A DNA stretch of 64,000 nucleotides from Bog-473 sp963744935 (GTDB lineage: Bacteria; Actinomycetota; Acidimicrobiia; Acidimicrobiales; RAAP-2). Positions 44,946 to 53,802 of the stretch are shown here, piece by piece (the first letter of the stretch is position 1; each line of letters starts with the position of its first letter). Location of the stretch: NCBI GenBank assembly GCA_963744935.1, contig CAVUVM010000013.1, positions 124,001 through 188,000 of the forward strand, in the 5' to 3' direction. The notes under the pieces are model-generated. The model was not told the origin of the DNA. It saw nothing but the letters and a program-made list of their open reading frames with translations, and searched no databases. A program made the position numbers and the translations under genes.

Positions 44946-45488
44946 GTGACCACCCAACTACTCGTTGAGAGTCCGGCCGGCAGAGCGCGCCGACTTCCGC
45001 TCAATCGTGCGTCAATCGCGCGGCTGGCACGTTACGGCGCCACTTCGGTCATGGCCTTCGCCATAAGCGAGATCACGCTCTTGACGCTCTACGGGTTGAA
45101 CGTGACAGGCGCAACGACGGCCGCAGTCTTGGCGAACTTTGCCGGCACGGTCCCTTCGTACCTGATGAGTCGTTACTGGATCTGGAGCGAGGCACCGCGG
45201 GCCCGCGTCGGTCGTCAGGTTGCCATGTACTGGATCACGTCAATTATCTGCATCGCCGGAACGAGCCTCGCGACGGGCGCCATCGCCGGGCTGGCGCCGT
45301 CTGGACATCGCTTCCACCTCGCGGTCGCTGGTATTGGATTTCTACTGGTGAACATCGTGTTTTGGTTCGCCAAGTTCGAGGTGTACCAAAGGATTATCTT
45401 CCCGGTGGACACGCGGGCAGCGAAGGCGTCGCACGGTTCGAGCAGTCATGAGTCCGACGGAATGGTGGCAATCGAGCCAGTCTCTTGA
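44946..45488 (+). CDS. GtrA-like flippase family membrane protein
   Basis: The protein has 180 aa from a GTG at 44946; the frame remains open upstream, so the start is uncertain. Four transmembrane helices are predicted. 'LARYGATSVMAFAISEITLLT', 'ANFAGTVPSYLMSRYWIW' and 'FLLVNIVFWFAKFEVYQR' match GtrA/DPMS-like proteins. These are thought to move polyprenyl-linked sugars across the membrane or assist glycosyltransferases. No glycosyltransferase is adjacent. Confidence 0.8.
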   Translation: MTTQLLVESPAGRARRLPLNRASIARLARYGATSVMAFAISEITLLTLYGLNVTGATTAAVLANFAGTVPSYLMSRYWIWSEAPRARVGRQVAMYWITSIICIAGTSLATGAIAGLAPSGHRFHLAVAGIGFLLVNIVFWFAKFEVYQRIIFPVDTRAAKASHGSSSHESDGMVAIEPVS

Positions 45489-45591
45489 GACGCTGTGACC
45501 TGGCCCTTCACTGGTGATCTCTATCGGGAGAGATTGACACCGCCGCTCACGCCGCGCAACGAAGACTTGAGGAATCGGCGATACTCACCAC

Positions 45592-46530
45592 ATGGGCCTG
45601 CGAATCGCCCTGGGTCTCGTCACCGTCGCCCTGATGGCGATACTCGTGCCGGCGACTCTTCCGGTCCCCCAGGCTATGGGGCTCCCCCCTCCCGCAGCAC
45701 CACGGATCGTTCTCTACGGTGACTCCCTGGTCTCCGAGGCAGGCCAGGACTTTGCGTTCCTCGGAGAGCTCTCCGGTGCGACGGTGCGAGTCCACACATT
45801 CCCTGGCACGGCACCCTGTGACTTCTTCGCAACGATGGCCGCCGTCGCGCAGGACTGGCACCCCACCGTGGCGATGCTGGCGTTTTCGGGCGACGCCTTC
45901 ACCCCGTGCATGGGGGGTGTCCAGCTGGCAACGCCGCAGTACTACGCCAAGTACAGGGACGACACTCAGACGGCCATCTCGATCTTGCGGTCCTTAGGCG
46001 CCAGGGTGATCTTGGTCGGCCTGCCCGCTGACGCCTCTGCCAGCCTCAGTCAGAACTCGTCGGCCCTCAATCAGATCTACCAATCGCTCACGAAGACCAA
46101 TTCAGGTGTCACGTATGACGACGCCGGCCAAGCCGTCACGGCGAGGGGAAGGTTCACCTGGACCCTCCCATGCCTCTCGGGTGAGCCGTGCACCGGGCCG
46201 GACGGGACAAACATCGTCCGCGCCCCTGATGGTGTGCACTTCTGCCCCAACGGCGAGACCACCCTGATCGCCGGTCTCGAAGACTGCGATGTCTACTCGT
46301 CGGGCGCGTTTCGATTTGCCTCGGCCATGTTGGCGTCGGCCCTCAGTTCCCCTGACCCCTCCGAGACCGCGAGCAAGCCGACCGCGCCGTGCAGATCCGA
46401 ACCCGTCCAGGTGAGACGGAAAACTGCCGGGAGAATGCCTCGAGCAACCACCAAGGAATGTCGAACCGGACGAAGTCCTGTTGGTCGAGCGGGACCGGGG
46501 GCCTGCGGGTGTCATCCCCCGCGGGCATGA
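45592..46530 (+). CDS. SGNH/GDSL-like hydrolase, exported
   Basis: The protein has 312 aa. A hydrophobic N-terminal signal (about residues 4-30) is followed by block I 'RIVLYGDSLVSEAG' (nucleophile Ser near 45), 'MLAFSGDAFTPCMGG' and block V 'APDGVHFCPNG' carrying the Asp-x-x-His pair. This resembles secreted or acyltransferase-linked SGNH domains. The C-terminal 55 residues are basic and low-complexity and run to a TGA that overlaps the next start as ATGA, so this tail may be non-essential. Confidence 0.75.
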   Translation: MGLRIALGLVTVALMAILVPATLPVPQAMGLPPPAAPRIVLYGDSLVSEAGQDFAFLGELSGATVRVHTFPGTAPCDFFATMAAVAQDWHPTVAMLAFSGDAFTPCMGGVQLATPQYYAKYRDDTQTAISILRSLGARVILVGLPADASASLSQNSSALNQIYQSLTKTNSGVTYDDAGQAVTARGRFTWTLPCLSGEPCTGPDGTNIVRAPDGVHFCPNGETTLIAGLEDCDVYSSGAFRFASAMLASALSSPDPSETASKPTAPCRSEPVQVRRKTAGRMPRATTKECRTGRSPVGRAGPGACGCHPPRA

Positions 46531-49500
46531 TCGGTGGCATGGAGGAGATCTGGGAGGAGCCCGACGCCCTCGACGAGATCGATGTCTTCGGCGCGACCGG
46601 AGGGTCGGCCGAGGAGGCCCGGCAGGCGGGCGACGACGCCGTCGACGGGCTCGACAAGATCACCGGCCAGATGGCAGGTGGCGAGCACCGGCCCGAGCAG
46701 CAGGAGATGTGCCGCGCCGTCGCCGAGGCGCTGGTCACGAAGACCCACCTGGTCGTCCAGGCCGGCACCGGGACGGGCAAGTCCTTGGCCTACTTGGTCC
46801 CCGTTGCCCTCTCGGGTGTCAAGACAGTCGTCGCCACGGCCACCAAGGCGCTGCAGGATCAGCTGGCGGAAAAGGACCTGCCGCTCGTCGAGTCAGGCCT
46901 CGGCCTGCCCGTGCCGCTCGACTTCACCGTGCTGAAGGGCCGCAGCAACTACATCTGCCGCCAGCGGGTGGCCGAGGTGGGGTCGGGCGGGGTCCAGGCT
47001 GAGCTCGGCGACCAAGCGGCGGGCCGGGCCGACGAGGCTGACCCCTCCGATGGGACGAGCGGGGACGCGGATGTGACGTCGACCGGCGGTGCCGACGATG
47101 GCCCCCCGCCGGAAGGTCTGGTCGAGGAGGTCCGGCGGCTGGTCAGCTGGTCGCAGAAGACCCGCAGCGGTGACCGGGCCGACCTGAGCTTTGAGCCCTC
47201 CGACAGGGCGTGGAACATGGTGAGCGTCGGCCCCCGCGAGTGCCCCGGAGCGTTCAACTGCCCCGAAGGCGGGCGCTGCTTCGCCGAGGCCGCCCGCGAC
47301 CGGGCGGCGGCGTCCGACATCGTGGTCGTCAACACGCACCTCTACGGCGCGCACCTGGCCAGCGGCGGCGCGGTGCTGCCCGAACACGACGTGGTCGTCT
47401 TCGACGAGGCCCACCAGCTCGAGGAGGTCATGACGGCCAGCCTCGGCGTCGAGATCACGCCGGGGCGGTTCCGCTCGCTCGTCACCGCGGCCCGCTCCCT
47501 GGTGGAGCAACGCGACGCCGAGCAGCTGGAGTCGCTCGCCCGCGCCGGCGACCAGCTGGCGGCGCTGTTGGCCGATCGGGTGGGGACGCGCGTCCTGTAC
47601 GACGAGGGGCGGCAGGTGGCGGCGGCTGACCGCGAGCTGGCCGAGCTGCTCAGCCGCGCCTCGGAGCTGACCCGGCGCGTCATCGACGCGTTACGCCGGG
47701 GCGGCGCGCAGCGTTCGTTCCTGCCCGACGACGGCGGCGGTTCGCGGGGCGACGCCGACCCCGACCGCTCGAGCCGCAAGACCCGGACGCTGCAGGCGGC
47801 CACGCACCTGGCGGAGGACTTGCACCGCCTGGTCATCCGCACCGATGGCGAGGTGGCCTGGGTCGACGGCACACGGCGCAACGTCCGACTCCGCCTCTCC
47901 CCCATCGACGTCGGGCCGGCGCTCGCCGGCATGCTCTGGGGCGAGGTCACGTCCGTCCTGACCAGCGCGACCATCCCGCCGCACCTCGTCGAGCGCGTCG
48001 GGCTCGAGAGCTTTCCGAGCGAGGAGCTCAACGTCGGCAGCCCCTTCGACTACCGCTCCCACTCGCTGCTCTACGTGGCACGGCACCTCCCCGACCGGCG
48101 CCGCGAGGGCGCCGAGGAGGCGCTGCACGAGGAGCTGGCTCTCCTGCTCGAGGCGGCAGGCGGGCGCACCCTGGCCCTCTTCACGAGCCGGCGCGCTACC
48201 GAGGCTGCCGCCGCGGCGCTGGCGCCCGAACTCCCCTACACGGTCCTGCTGCAGGGCGAACTGCCCAAGGGACGCCTCCTCGAGGAGTTCGCCCGAGACG
48301 AGACCTCCTGCCTGTTCGCGACGATGGGCTTCTGGCAAGGCGTCGACATTCCGGGACGTGCCCTCTCACTCGTCACCATCGACCGGCTGCCCTTTCCCAG
48401 GCCCGACGACCCTCTGCTCCAGGCGCGCCGCGACCGCGCCGCTGCGGGCGCTGCGTTCCGACTCGTCGACCTTCCCCGGGCCGCCACCTTGCTCGCCCAG
48501 GGTGCCGGGCGGCTCATCCGCACCGCCGAGGACCGTGGCGTCGTCGCGGTGCTCGACTCGCGTCTGGCCACCGCCTCCTACCGCGGCGTCTTGCTCTCGA
48601 TGCTGCCGCCGATGCGGCGCTCGGTGGACCGGTCCGAGGTCGAGTCCTTCTTGACGACGCGCGCTCGAGGATCAGTAACCGAGCCGGTCGAGCATCTCGG
48701 CGCGGTTCTGCCAACGCCGCTCCACCTTGACGTGCAGGTCGAGGTAGGTCCCCTCGGGCAGCGTTTCGCGCGCCGCGATGCCCACGGCCTTGAGCACCTC
48801 GCCCCGTTTGCCGATGACGATGGCTTTCTGCGAGTCGCGCTCGACGATCACCTCGACGCGGATGAGCGGGCCCTCCCACTCGGTCACGCGGCAGGTGATG
48901 GCGTGTGGCAGCTCGTCGCGGGTCTTGGCCAGCAGCTGCTCACGCACCAGCTCGGCGACCCAGAGTGCCTCCGGCGTGTCGGTGACCACGTCGGGCGGGA
49001 AGAAGGGCGGTCCCTCCGCCAGCGCGCTGATCAGGTACGCCGTCAGCTCGCCGACGCCCTCGCCGGTGCGCGCCGACACCGGGAAGTACTCGACCCCGGG
49101 CACCTCGCCGAGCGCATCGAGGGCTCCCTTTGCCTCGGCCAGCCGCTCGAGCAGGCGGCTCGGACCGGCACGGTCGACCTTGTTGACGACGACGAGCAAC
49201 CGGGGCGGGCTGTCGTCGTCGTCGGCGGCGGCGGCGTCGGCTTGGCTGTCGTCGGTAGCGGCCCGGCGGTCGGGCGCGCTCGGCTGCCCCTCTTGATGCT
49301 CTCGGTGGACCGGCTGGACCTGGTGCACCGCCCGCGCCAGCACCGTGCGGTCCCCCGGGCCGATGGCCGCCGTCGCGTCCACCACCGCCATGATCACGTC
49401 GACGTCGCGCAGCGCGTCGGTGGCGGTCTCGTTCAGACGTGTCCCGAGCGTGCTGCGGGGCTTGTGGATACCCGGCGTGTCGACGAAGACCACCTGCGCG

Positions 49501-49862
49501 TCGGCCTCGTCGTCGTGCAGCACTCCGAGGATCCGGTGCCGCGTCGTGTTGGGCCGCGACGACGTGATGGCCACCTTGGTGCCCACCATCGTGTTGACGA
49601 GGGTCGACTTGCCCACGTTGGGTCGGCCCACCACGGCCACGAAGCCCGAGCGCACTCCTCTAGCTCCCGTTGCGCGAGGCGTCCCCGCTGCGGCCGACGC
49701 GGGCGTCCTCGCCGTGCTCCTGGCCGTTCTCGCCGGAACCCGTCCGCTCGATGCGGACCCGGCCGATGCGCCGGCCCCGCACGTCGACGGCGGTCAGGCG
49801 GAACCCGTCCACCTCGACCGAATCCCCGTTGTCGGGCACCCGCCCGACGAGGTCGAGCATGA
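46527..49862 (+). CDS. dinG: DinG-like ATP-dependent helicase with anomalous antisense extension
   Basis: The helicase part covers about residues 1-715. It has Walker A GTGTGKS (about 81-87), an iron-sulphur cluster region with Cys near 143 and Cys in 'CPGAFNCPEGGRC' (about 239-250), DEAH in 'VVFDEAHQLEE' (about 293), and C-terminal motifs 'LTSATIPPHL', 'ATMGFWQGVDIPG' and 'LLAQGAGRLIRT'. It unwinds R-loops or damaged DNA 5'-3'. The start overlaps the preceding stop (ATGA). No stop occurs where DinG normally ends (near 48660); the frame continues about 400 codons antisense through era into the CBS gene. That tail has no recognisable domain, so a lost stop or sequence error is likely. Confidence 0.75.
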   Translation: MIGGMEEIWEEPDALDEIDVFGATGGSAEEARQAGDDAVDGLDKITGQMAGGEHRPEQQEMCRAVAEALVTKTHLVVQAGTGTGKSLAYLVPVALSGVKTVVATATKALQDQLAEKDLPLVESGLGLPVPLDFTVLKGRSNYICRQRVAEVGSGGVQAELGDQAAGRADEADPSDGTSGDADVTSTGGADDGPPPEGLVEEVRRLVSWSQKTRSGDRADLSFEPSDRAWNMVSVGPRECPGAFNCPEGGRCFAEAARDRAAASDIVVVNTHLYGAHLASGGAVLPEHDVVVFDEAHQLEEVMTASLGVEITPGRFRSLVTAARSLVEQRDAEQLESLARAGDQLAALLADRVGTRVLYDEGRQVAAADRELAELLSRASELTRRVIDALRRGGAQRSFLPDDGGGSRGDADPDRSSRKTRTLQAATHLAEDLHRLVIRTDGEVAWVDGTRRNVRLRLSPIDVGPALAGMLWGEVTSVLTSATIPPHLVERVGLESFPSEELNVGSPFDYRSHSLLYVARHLPDRRREGAEEALHEELALLLEAAGGRTLALFTSRRATEAAAAALAPELPYTVLLQGELPKGRLLEEFARDETSCLFATMGFWQGVDIPGRALSLVTIDRLPFPRPDDPLLQARRDRAAAGAAFRLVDLPRAATLLAQGAGRLIRTAEDRGVVAVLDSRLATASYRGVLLSMLPPMRRSVDRSEVESFLTTRARGSVTEPVEHLGAVLPTPLHLDVQVEVGPLGQRFARRDAHGLEHLAPFADDDGFLRVALDDHLDADERALPLGHAAGDGVWQLVAGLGQQLLTHQLGDPECLRRVGDHVGREEGRSLRQRADQVRRQLADALAGARRHREVLDPGHLAERIEGSLCLGQPLEQAARTGTVDLVDDDEQPGRAVVVVGGGGVGLAVVGSGPAVGRARLPLLMLSVDRLDLVHRPRQHRAVPRADGRRRVHHRHDHVDVAQRVGGGLVQTCPERAAGLVDTRRVDEDHLRVGLVVVQHSEDPVPRRVGPRRRDGHLGAHHRVDEGRLAHVGSAHHGHEARAHSSSSRCARRPRCGRRGRPRRAPGRSRRNPSARCGPGRCAGPARRRRSGGTRPPRPNPRCRAPARRGRA
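48672..49655 (-). CDS. era: GTPase Era with acidic insertion
   Basis: The protein has 327 aa with a GTG start. G1 is GRPNVGKS, G3 DTPG, G4 NKVD and G5 'SARTGEG'. The KH domain carries 'VERDSQKAIVIGKRGEVLKAV'. Era binds 16S rRNA near its 3' end and assists 30S assembly. Between G3 and G4 (about residues 108-147) is an extra hydrophilic insertion rich in Asp/Ala ('DDSQADAAAADDDDS') not found in typical Era of about 300 aa. It is encoded four bases after the CBS gene. The plus-strand dinG frame runs through it antisense. Confidence 0.94.
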   Translation of the reverse strand: MRSGFVAVVGRPNVGKSTLVNTMVGTKVAITSSRPNTTRHRILGVLHDDEADAQVVFVDTPGIHKPRSTLGTRLNETATDALRDVDVIMAVVDATAAIGPGDRTVLARAVHQVQPVHREHQEGQPSAPDRRAATDDSQADAAAADDDDSPPRLLVVVNKVDRAGPSRLLERLAEAKGALDALGEVPGVEYFPVSARTGEGVGELTAYLISALAEGPPFFPPDVVTDTPEALWVAELVREQLLAKTRDELPHAITCRVTEWEGPLIRVEVIVERDSQKAIVIGKRGEVLKAVGIAARETLPEGTYLDLHVKVERRWQNRAEMLDRLGY

Positions 49863-50607
49863 GACCGCCGACGGTGTCCCAGGTGCCGTGCGGGAGCTCG
49901 GCCTCGAGCAGCTCGTCCGCGTCGTCCACCGAGTACCCGGCGCTGACCAGCACGGAGCCGTCGTCATAGCGCTCGACCGTCGGCTCCTCGACATCGAATT
50001 CGTCGACGATGTCGCCCACCAACTCCTCGAGCAGGTCCTCGAGGGTGATCAGGCCGGCCGTGCCGCCGTACTCGTCGACCACGATCGCCATGTGGAACTT
50101 CTCCTCCTGCATCTCGCGCAGGAGGTCCGACACATCCTTGGACTCGGGGATGAACTTGGCCGGCCTCATGCTGTCACGCACGGACTGGGCGGCCTTTCCG
50201 ACGCGCTCGGCGCGTACGAGGTCCTTGGTGTAGGCGATGCCCATGATGTCGTCGATCCCGTCCTTCTCCACCGGGATGCGGCTGTAGCCGGCGGCGAGCG
50301 CCGCCTCGAGCGCATCGCGCACGGTGGCATCGCCCTCGACCGTGACCATGTCAGTTCGAGGCGTCATCACCTCACGCGCAACCGTGTCACCGAAGTCGAT
50401 GACGGAGTGGATGAAGGAACGCTCCTCCTTCTCGATCACGTTCTCCTCGTGGGCCACGTCCGCCATTGCCTTCAGCTCGGAGTCGGTGATGTAGGACTCG
50501 TGCATGCTGTCTTGGTCGTCACCGCTGACGCCGATGATCCGGTTGGCCAGGCCGATGAGGAGGGCGGAGAGCCAGCGGATGGGTGGGAAGCGGATGAGCG
50601 TGCCCAC
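49660..50607 (-). CDS. CNNM/CorC-type transporter, C-terminal part (CBS pair + CorC domain), frameshifted
   Basis: This frame holds the second half of a HlyC/CorC family membrane protein: 'FPPIRWLSALLIGLANRIIG' (last transmembrane helix), 'HEENVIEKEERSFIHSVIDF', two CBS motifs ('REVMTPRTDM', 'YSRIPVEKD') and the CorC_HlyC domain ('VEVDGFRLTAVDVRGRRIG'). The GTG at 50607 is only the first possible start in this frame. The coding similarity begins in the other frame (50519-51031) and crosses at about 50611-50622. Such proteins are linked to Mg2+ or Co2+ transport. Together the halves make a normal protein of about 445 aa. Confidence 0.85.
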   Translation of the reverse strand: MGTLIRFPPIRWLSALLIGLANRIIGVSGDDQDSMHESYITDSELKAMADVAHEENVIEKEERSFIHSVIDFGDTVAREVMTPRTDMVTVEGDATVRDALEAALAAGYSRIPVEKDGIDDIMGIAYTKDLVRAERVGKAAQSVRDSMRPAKFIPESKDVSDLLREMQEEKFHMAIVVDEYGGTAGLITLEDLLEELVGDIVDEFDVEEPTVERYDDGSVLVSAGYSVDDADELLEAELPHGTWDTVGGLMLDLVGRVPDNGDSVEVDGFRLTAVDVRGRRIGRVRIERTGSGENGQEHGEDARVGRSGDASRNGS

Positions 50608-51031
50608 GATCGGCGCGCTCGAGCAGCGCGGCGCGGTCGGAGTGCTGCACCGCCCAGTTCTTGGGGACCGCCTCGAAGAAGACGAAGATCACGACGATTT
50701 CGAACACGATGCCGAGCACGACCCCCAGCCCGCCGAAGAGGTGCTCGGCCACGATGCCGACGAGGGTGGCCGACACCAGCTGGCAGATGAGCACCAGCAG
50801 CAGGATCGGGTTGAGGAACCGAGCCGGGTTCTCGATGAGGCGGGCCAGCTGCCGGGCGCCGCGCTTCTTCTCGTCCACCAGGGACTTGGCCTTGATCTTG
50901 GACATCCGCACCAAGCTCGTCTCGGCCATCGCCAGGACCCCCGAGCCCGCCAGCAGCACGACGATCACAATGATGAGGATGGCGTCCTCGGCGTGGAAGC
51001 CCGACGCAGCCAGCAGCGCGCTCGTGTTCAC
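50519..51031 (-). CDS. CNNM/CorC-type transporter, N-terminal part, frameshifted
   Basis: The GTG at 51031 overlaps the ybeY stop (GTGA). Residues 1-137 form the start of the CNNM transmembrane domain: 'AILIIVIVVLLAGSGVLAMAETSLVRM', with the AETSL motif, then 'KSLVDEKKRGARQLARLIENP' and 'FFEAVPKNWAVQHSD', the equivalent of the E-xxPK motif. After 'DRAALLE' the frame turns to Arg/His-rich nonsense and stops at 50519. One extra base (or two missing) around 50611-50617 (CGGCGCG) would restore one continuous gene. It is either a real pseudogene or an assembly error. Confidence 0.8.
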   Translation of the reverse strand: MNTSALLAASGFHAEDAILIIVIVVLLAGSGVLAMAETSLVRMSKIKAKSLVDEKKRGARQLARLIENPARFLNPILLLVLICQLVSATLVGIVAEHLFGGLGVVLGIVFEIVVIFVFFEAVPKNWAVQHSDRAALLERADRGHAHPLPTHPLALRPPHRPGQPDHRRQR

Positions 51032-51533
51032 GTCCCCTGGCTGACCCGGTAGAAGCGCTGCAGCAGCTGCTGCTCGAGCGCTTCCATCCGCTCGGCTTCG
51101 GCGTCCTTCTCGTGGTCCATCCCGAGGAGGTGGAGCAGGCCGTGGACGACCAGCAGCGCCACCTCGTCGTCGAGGCTGACCTCGTGCTCCGCCGCGTTGC
51201 GGCTGGCCACGGCCGGGCAGATCACGACGTCGCCGAGCAAGGAGAGCAGGCCCTCTTCTGGTGAGCTCCCCGGACCGCTCCCGCCCAGGTCGGGCGAGCG
51301 CCCCGTCGGCCCCGGGTCGTCCTCGATGGGAAAGGAGAGCACGTCGGTCGGGCCGCTCTTCCCGAGGAACTTCTCGTTGAGCGCGGCGATGGCATCCTCG
51401 TCGACGAAGAGCAGCGACACCTCGGTCTCGCCCTTGATGCCGCGCGCCGCCAGGACCCGGCGCGCCAGCTCGGCCCAGCGGGCCACGTCCATCGGATGAG
51501 CCTGCTGCTCATCTGCGGCGAAGACGTCGATGG

Positions 51534-51537
<4 letters not shown>
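51028..51537 (-). CDS. ybeY: Endoribonuclease YbeY
   Basis: The protein has 169 aa. The GTG at 51537 overlaps the phoH stop (GTGA); the longer frame upstream is antisense-like and is rejected. The zinc site is 'VHGLLHLLGMDHEKD' (H3xH5xH), and 'LFVDEDAIAALNEKFLGKSG' and 'TDVLSFPIE' are family markers. A loop of about 25 residues rich in Gly/Pro/Ser ('GPTGRSPDLGGSGPGSSPEE') is inserted between the two halves. YbeY matures the 3' end of 16S rRNA and takes part in ribosome quality control. The phoH-ybeY-CNNM-era order is widely conserved. Confidence 0.93.
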
Positions 51538-52499
<962 letters not shown>

Positions 52500-52506
52500 G
52501 ACGCCG

Positions 52507-52881
52507 TCATGCGATCCCGACGTGGCCCTTCAGCGGCTCGCCACCCAGCACGTGCATGTGCAAGTGCGGGACCGAGTTCATGGAGTCGGGGCCGATGTTG
52601 AAGATCAACCGGTAGCCGCGCTCGGGTGTGGCCAGGCCGGCGGCGTCGGCCACGGCCCGGGCGGCGAACACCATGTCGGCGAGCAGCGGTGCGTCCTCGG
52701 CGGTCACGGTGGACGCATCCTCGATGTGGCGGCGGGGCACCACGAGGACGTGCAGGGGTGCCGCCGGGTGGATGTCCTTGAAGGCGACGGTCGTCTCGGT
52801 CTCATGCACCATTTCGGACGGCACCTCGCCTGCCACGATCTTGCAGAACAGACAATCGGTCGTGTCGGTCGTGTCGGTCAT
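52507..52881 (-). CDS. HIT family (histidine triad) protein
   Basis: The protein has 124 aa from the ATG at 52881; a GTG at 52914 would add 11 residues, and no good Shine-Dalgarno sequence distinguishes them. 'CLFCKIVAGEVPSEMVHET' is the HINT-like N-terminus, 'HVLVVPRRHIED' follows, and the catalytic triad is 'SVPHLHMHVLGG'. HIT hydrolases cleave nucleoside phosphoramidates or dinucleotides. It lies in a core operon between rsmE and phoH. Confidence 0.92.
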   Translation of the reverse strand: MTDTTDTTDCLFCKIVAGEVPSEMVHETETTVAFKDIHPAAPLHVLVVPRRHIEDASTVTAEDAPLLADMVFAARAVADAAGLATPERGYRLIFNIGPDSMNSVPHLHMHVLGGEPLKGHVGIA

Positions 52882-52986
52882 GTTGGTCGCGCCGTCATGC
52901 GCTGGGATCGCCACCCTCGTGCTGCAGCCTGATCACTGACTCGAACATACCGGCCGCCGGGCCAGCCTCGTGACCACCGTCGGCCC

Positions 52987-53802
52987 TCACGGCTGTGGGC
53001 TCTCGACGGGGGCCGCCGCCTCGGCCTGCGCCCCGGCCTGGGCCTGGGCCACCGTGCCGGTTCGCAGCGAGGCCAGCAACGCCCCGGCGGTGACGGCCGC
53101 CGTCTCGGCCCGCAGGACGCTGAGGCCGAAGCCGACCGTGGGTAACCCGGCGGCCAACTCGGTCACGCTCCACCCACCCTCGGGCCCGACCGCCACGACG
53201 CGCTGGGCCGCCGTCGGCCGGTCGCCGCTGAGCTGGGCGAGAACGACTTCGCCGGGGTCCCCGAGCGCGGACAGCTCGTCGAAGCCGATCGTCTCGGCGA
53301 CGTCGGGCAACCAGACGCGCCGGCACTGCGCGGCCGCCTCCCGCGCCACCCGGCGCAACCGCTCGACCGTGGTCCGGCCGCGCGCGCCGCTCCAGCGCAC
53401 CACGCTGCGCTCGCTGCGCAAGGGCACGATCCGGTCAATGCCCAGTTCGGTCAGCTTCTGCACCACCCACTCGGGCCGCTCCCCCTTGACGGGCGCAAAG
53501 GCCACGGTCAAAAGCGGCTCCGCTCGCGCCTCGGCCTGCACGGTGCCGTCACTGCCGGGCCCCGTGCCGTCGCGCAGTGGCTCGAGGCCGGTGCCGCCCC
53601 GCCAGAGCGTCCGGGCCCAGCCGCCTTTCCCGTCCGACGCCACGACCTCTTCGCCGTCACGAAGACGCAGCACCCGGCCGAGATGGTGCGCATCTTCGTC
53701 CCCGAGAGTCGGGTGTGCCGGGTCGTCGACGAACACCTGGGCCGCCGCGGCGGCGCGGGCGGCGATGGCGGCGTAGGCGGCGTAGGCGGCGGGACTAGCC
53801 AA
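52987..53802 (-). CDS. rsmE: 16S rRNA (uracil-1498-N3)-methyltransferase RsmE
   Basis: The protein has 271 aa from the TTG at 53802, which overlaps the dnaJ end; a GTG at 53736 would remove an Ala/Tyr-rich stretch encoded by 9-bp repeats. The PUA-like N-terminus has 'LGDEDAHHLGRVLRLRDGE'. The SPOUT domain has 'FAPVKGERPEWVVQKLTELG', 'AREAAAQCRRVWLP' and the knot 'VAVGPEGGWSVTEL', 'LSVLRAETA'. It methylates U1498 of 16S rRNA using SAM. The C-terminus ends in an Ala/Gln-rich tail. RsmE genes commonly follow dnaJ. Confidence 0.92.
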   Translation of the reverse strand: MASPAAYAAYAAIAARAAAAAQVFVDDPAHPTLGDEDAHHLGRVLRLRDGEEVVASDGKGGWARTLWRGGTGLEPLRDGTGPGSDGTVQAEARAEPLLTVAFAPVKGERPEWVVQKLTELGIDRIVPLRSERSVVRWSGARGRTTVERLRRVAREAAAQCRRVWLPDVAETIGFDELSALGDPGEVVLAQLSGDRPTAAQRVVAVGPEGGWSVTELAAGLPTVGFGLSVLRAETAAVTAGALLASLRTGTVAQAQAGAQAEAAAPVESPQP

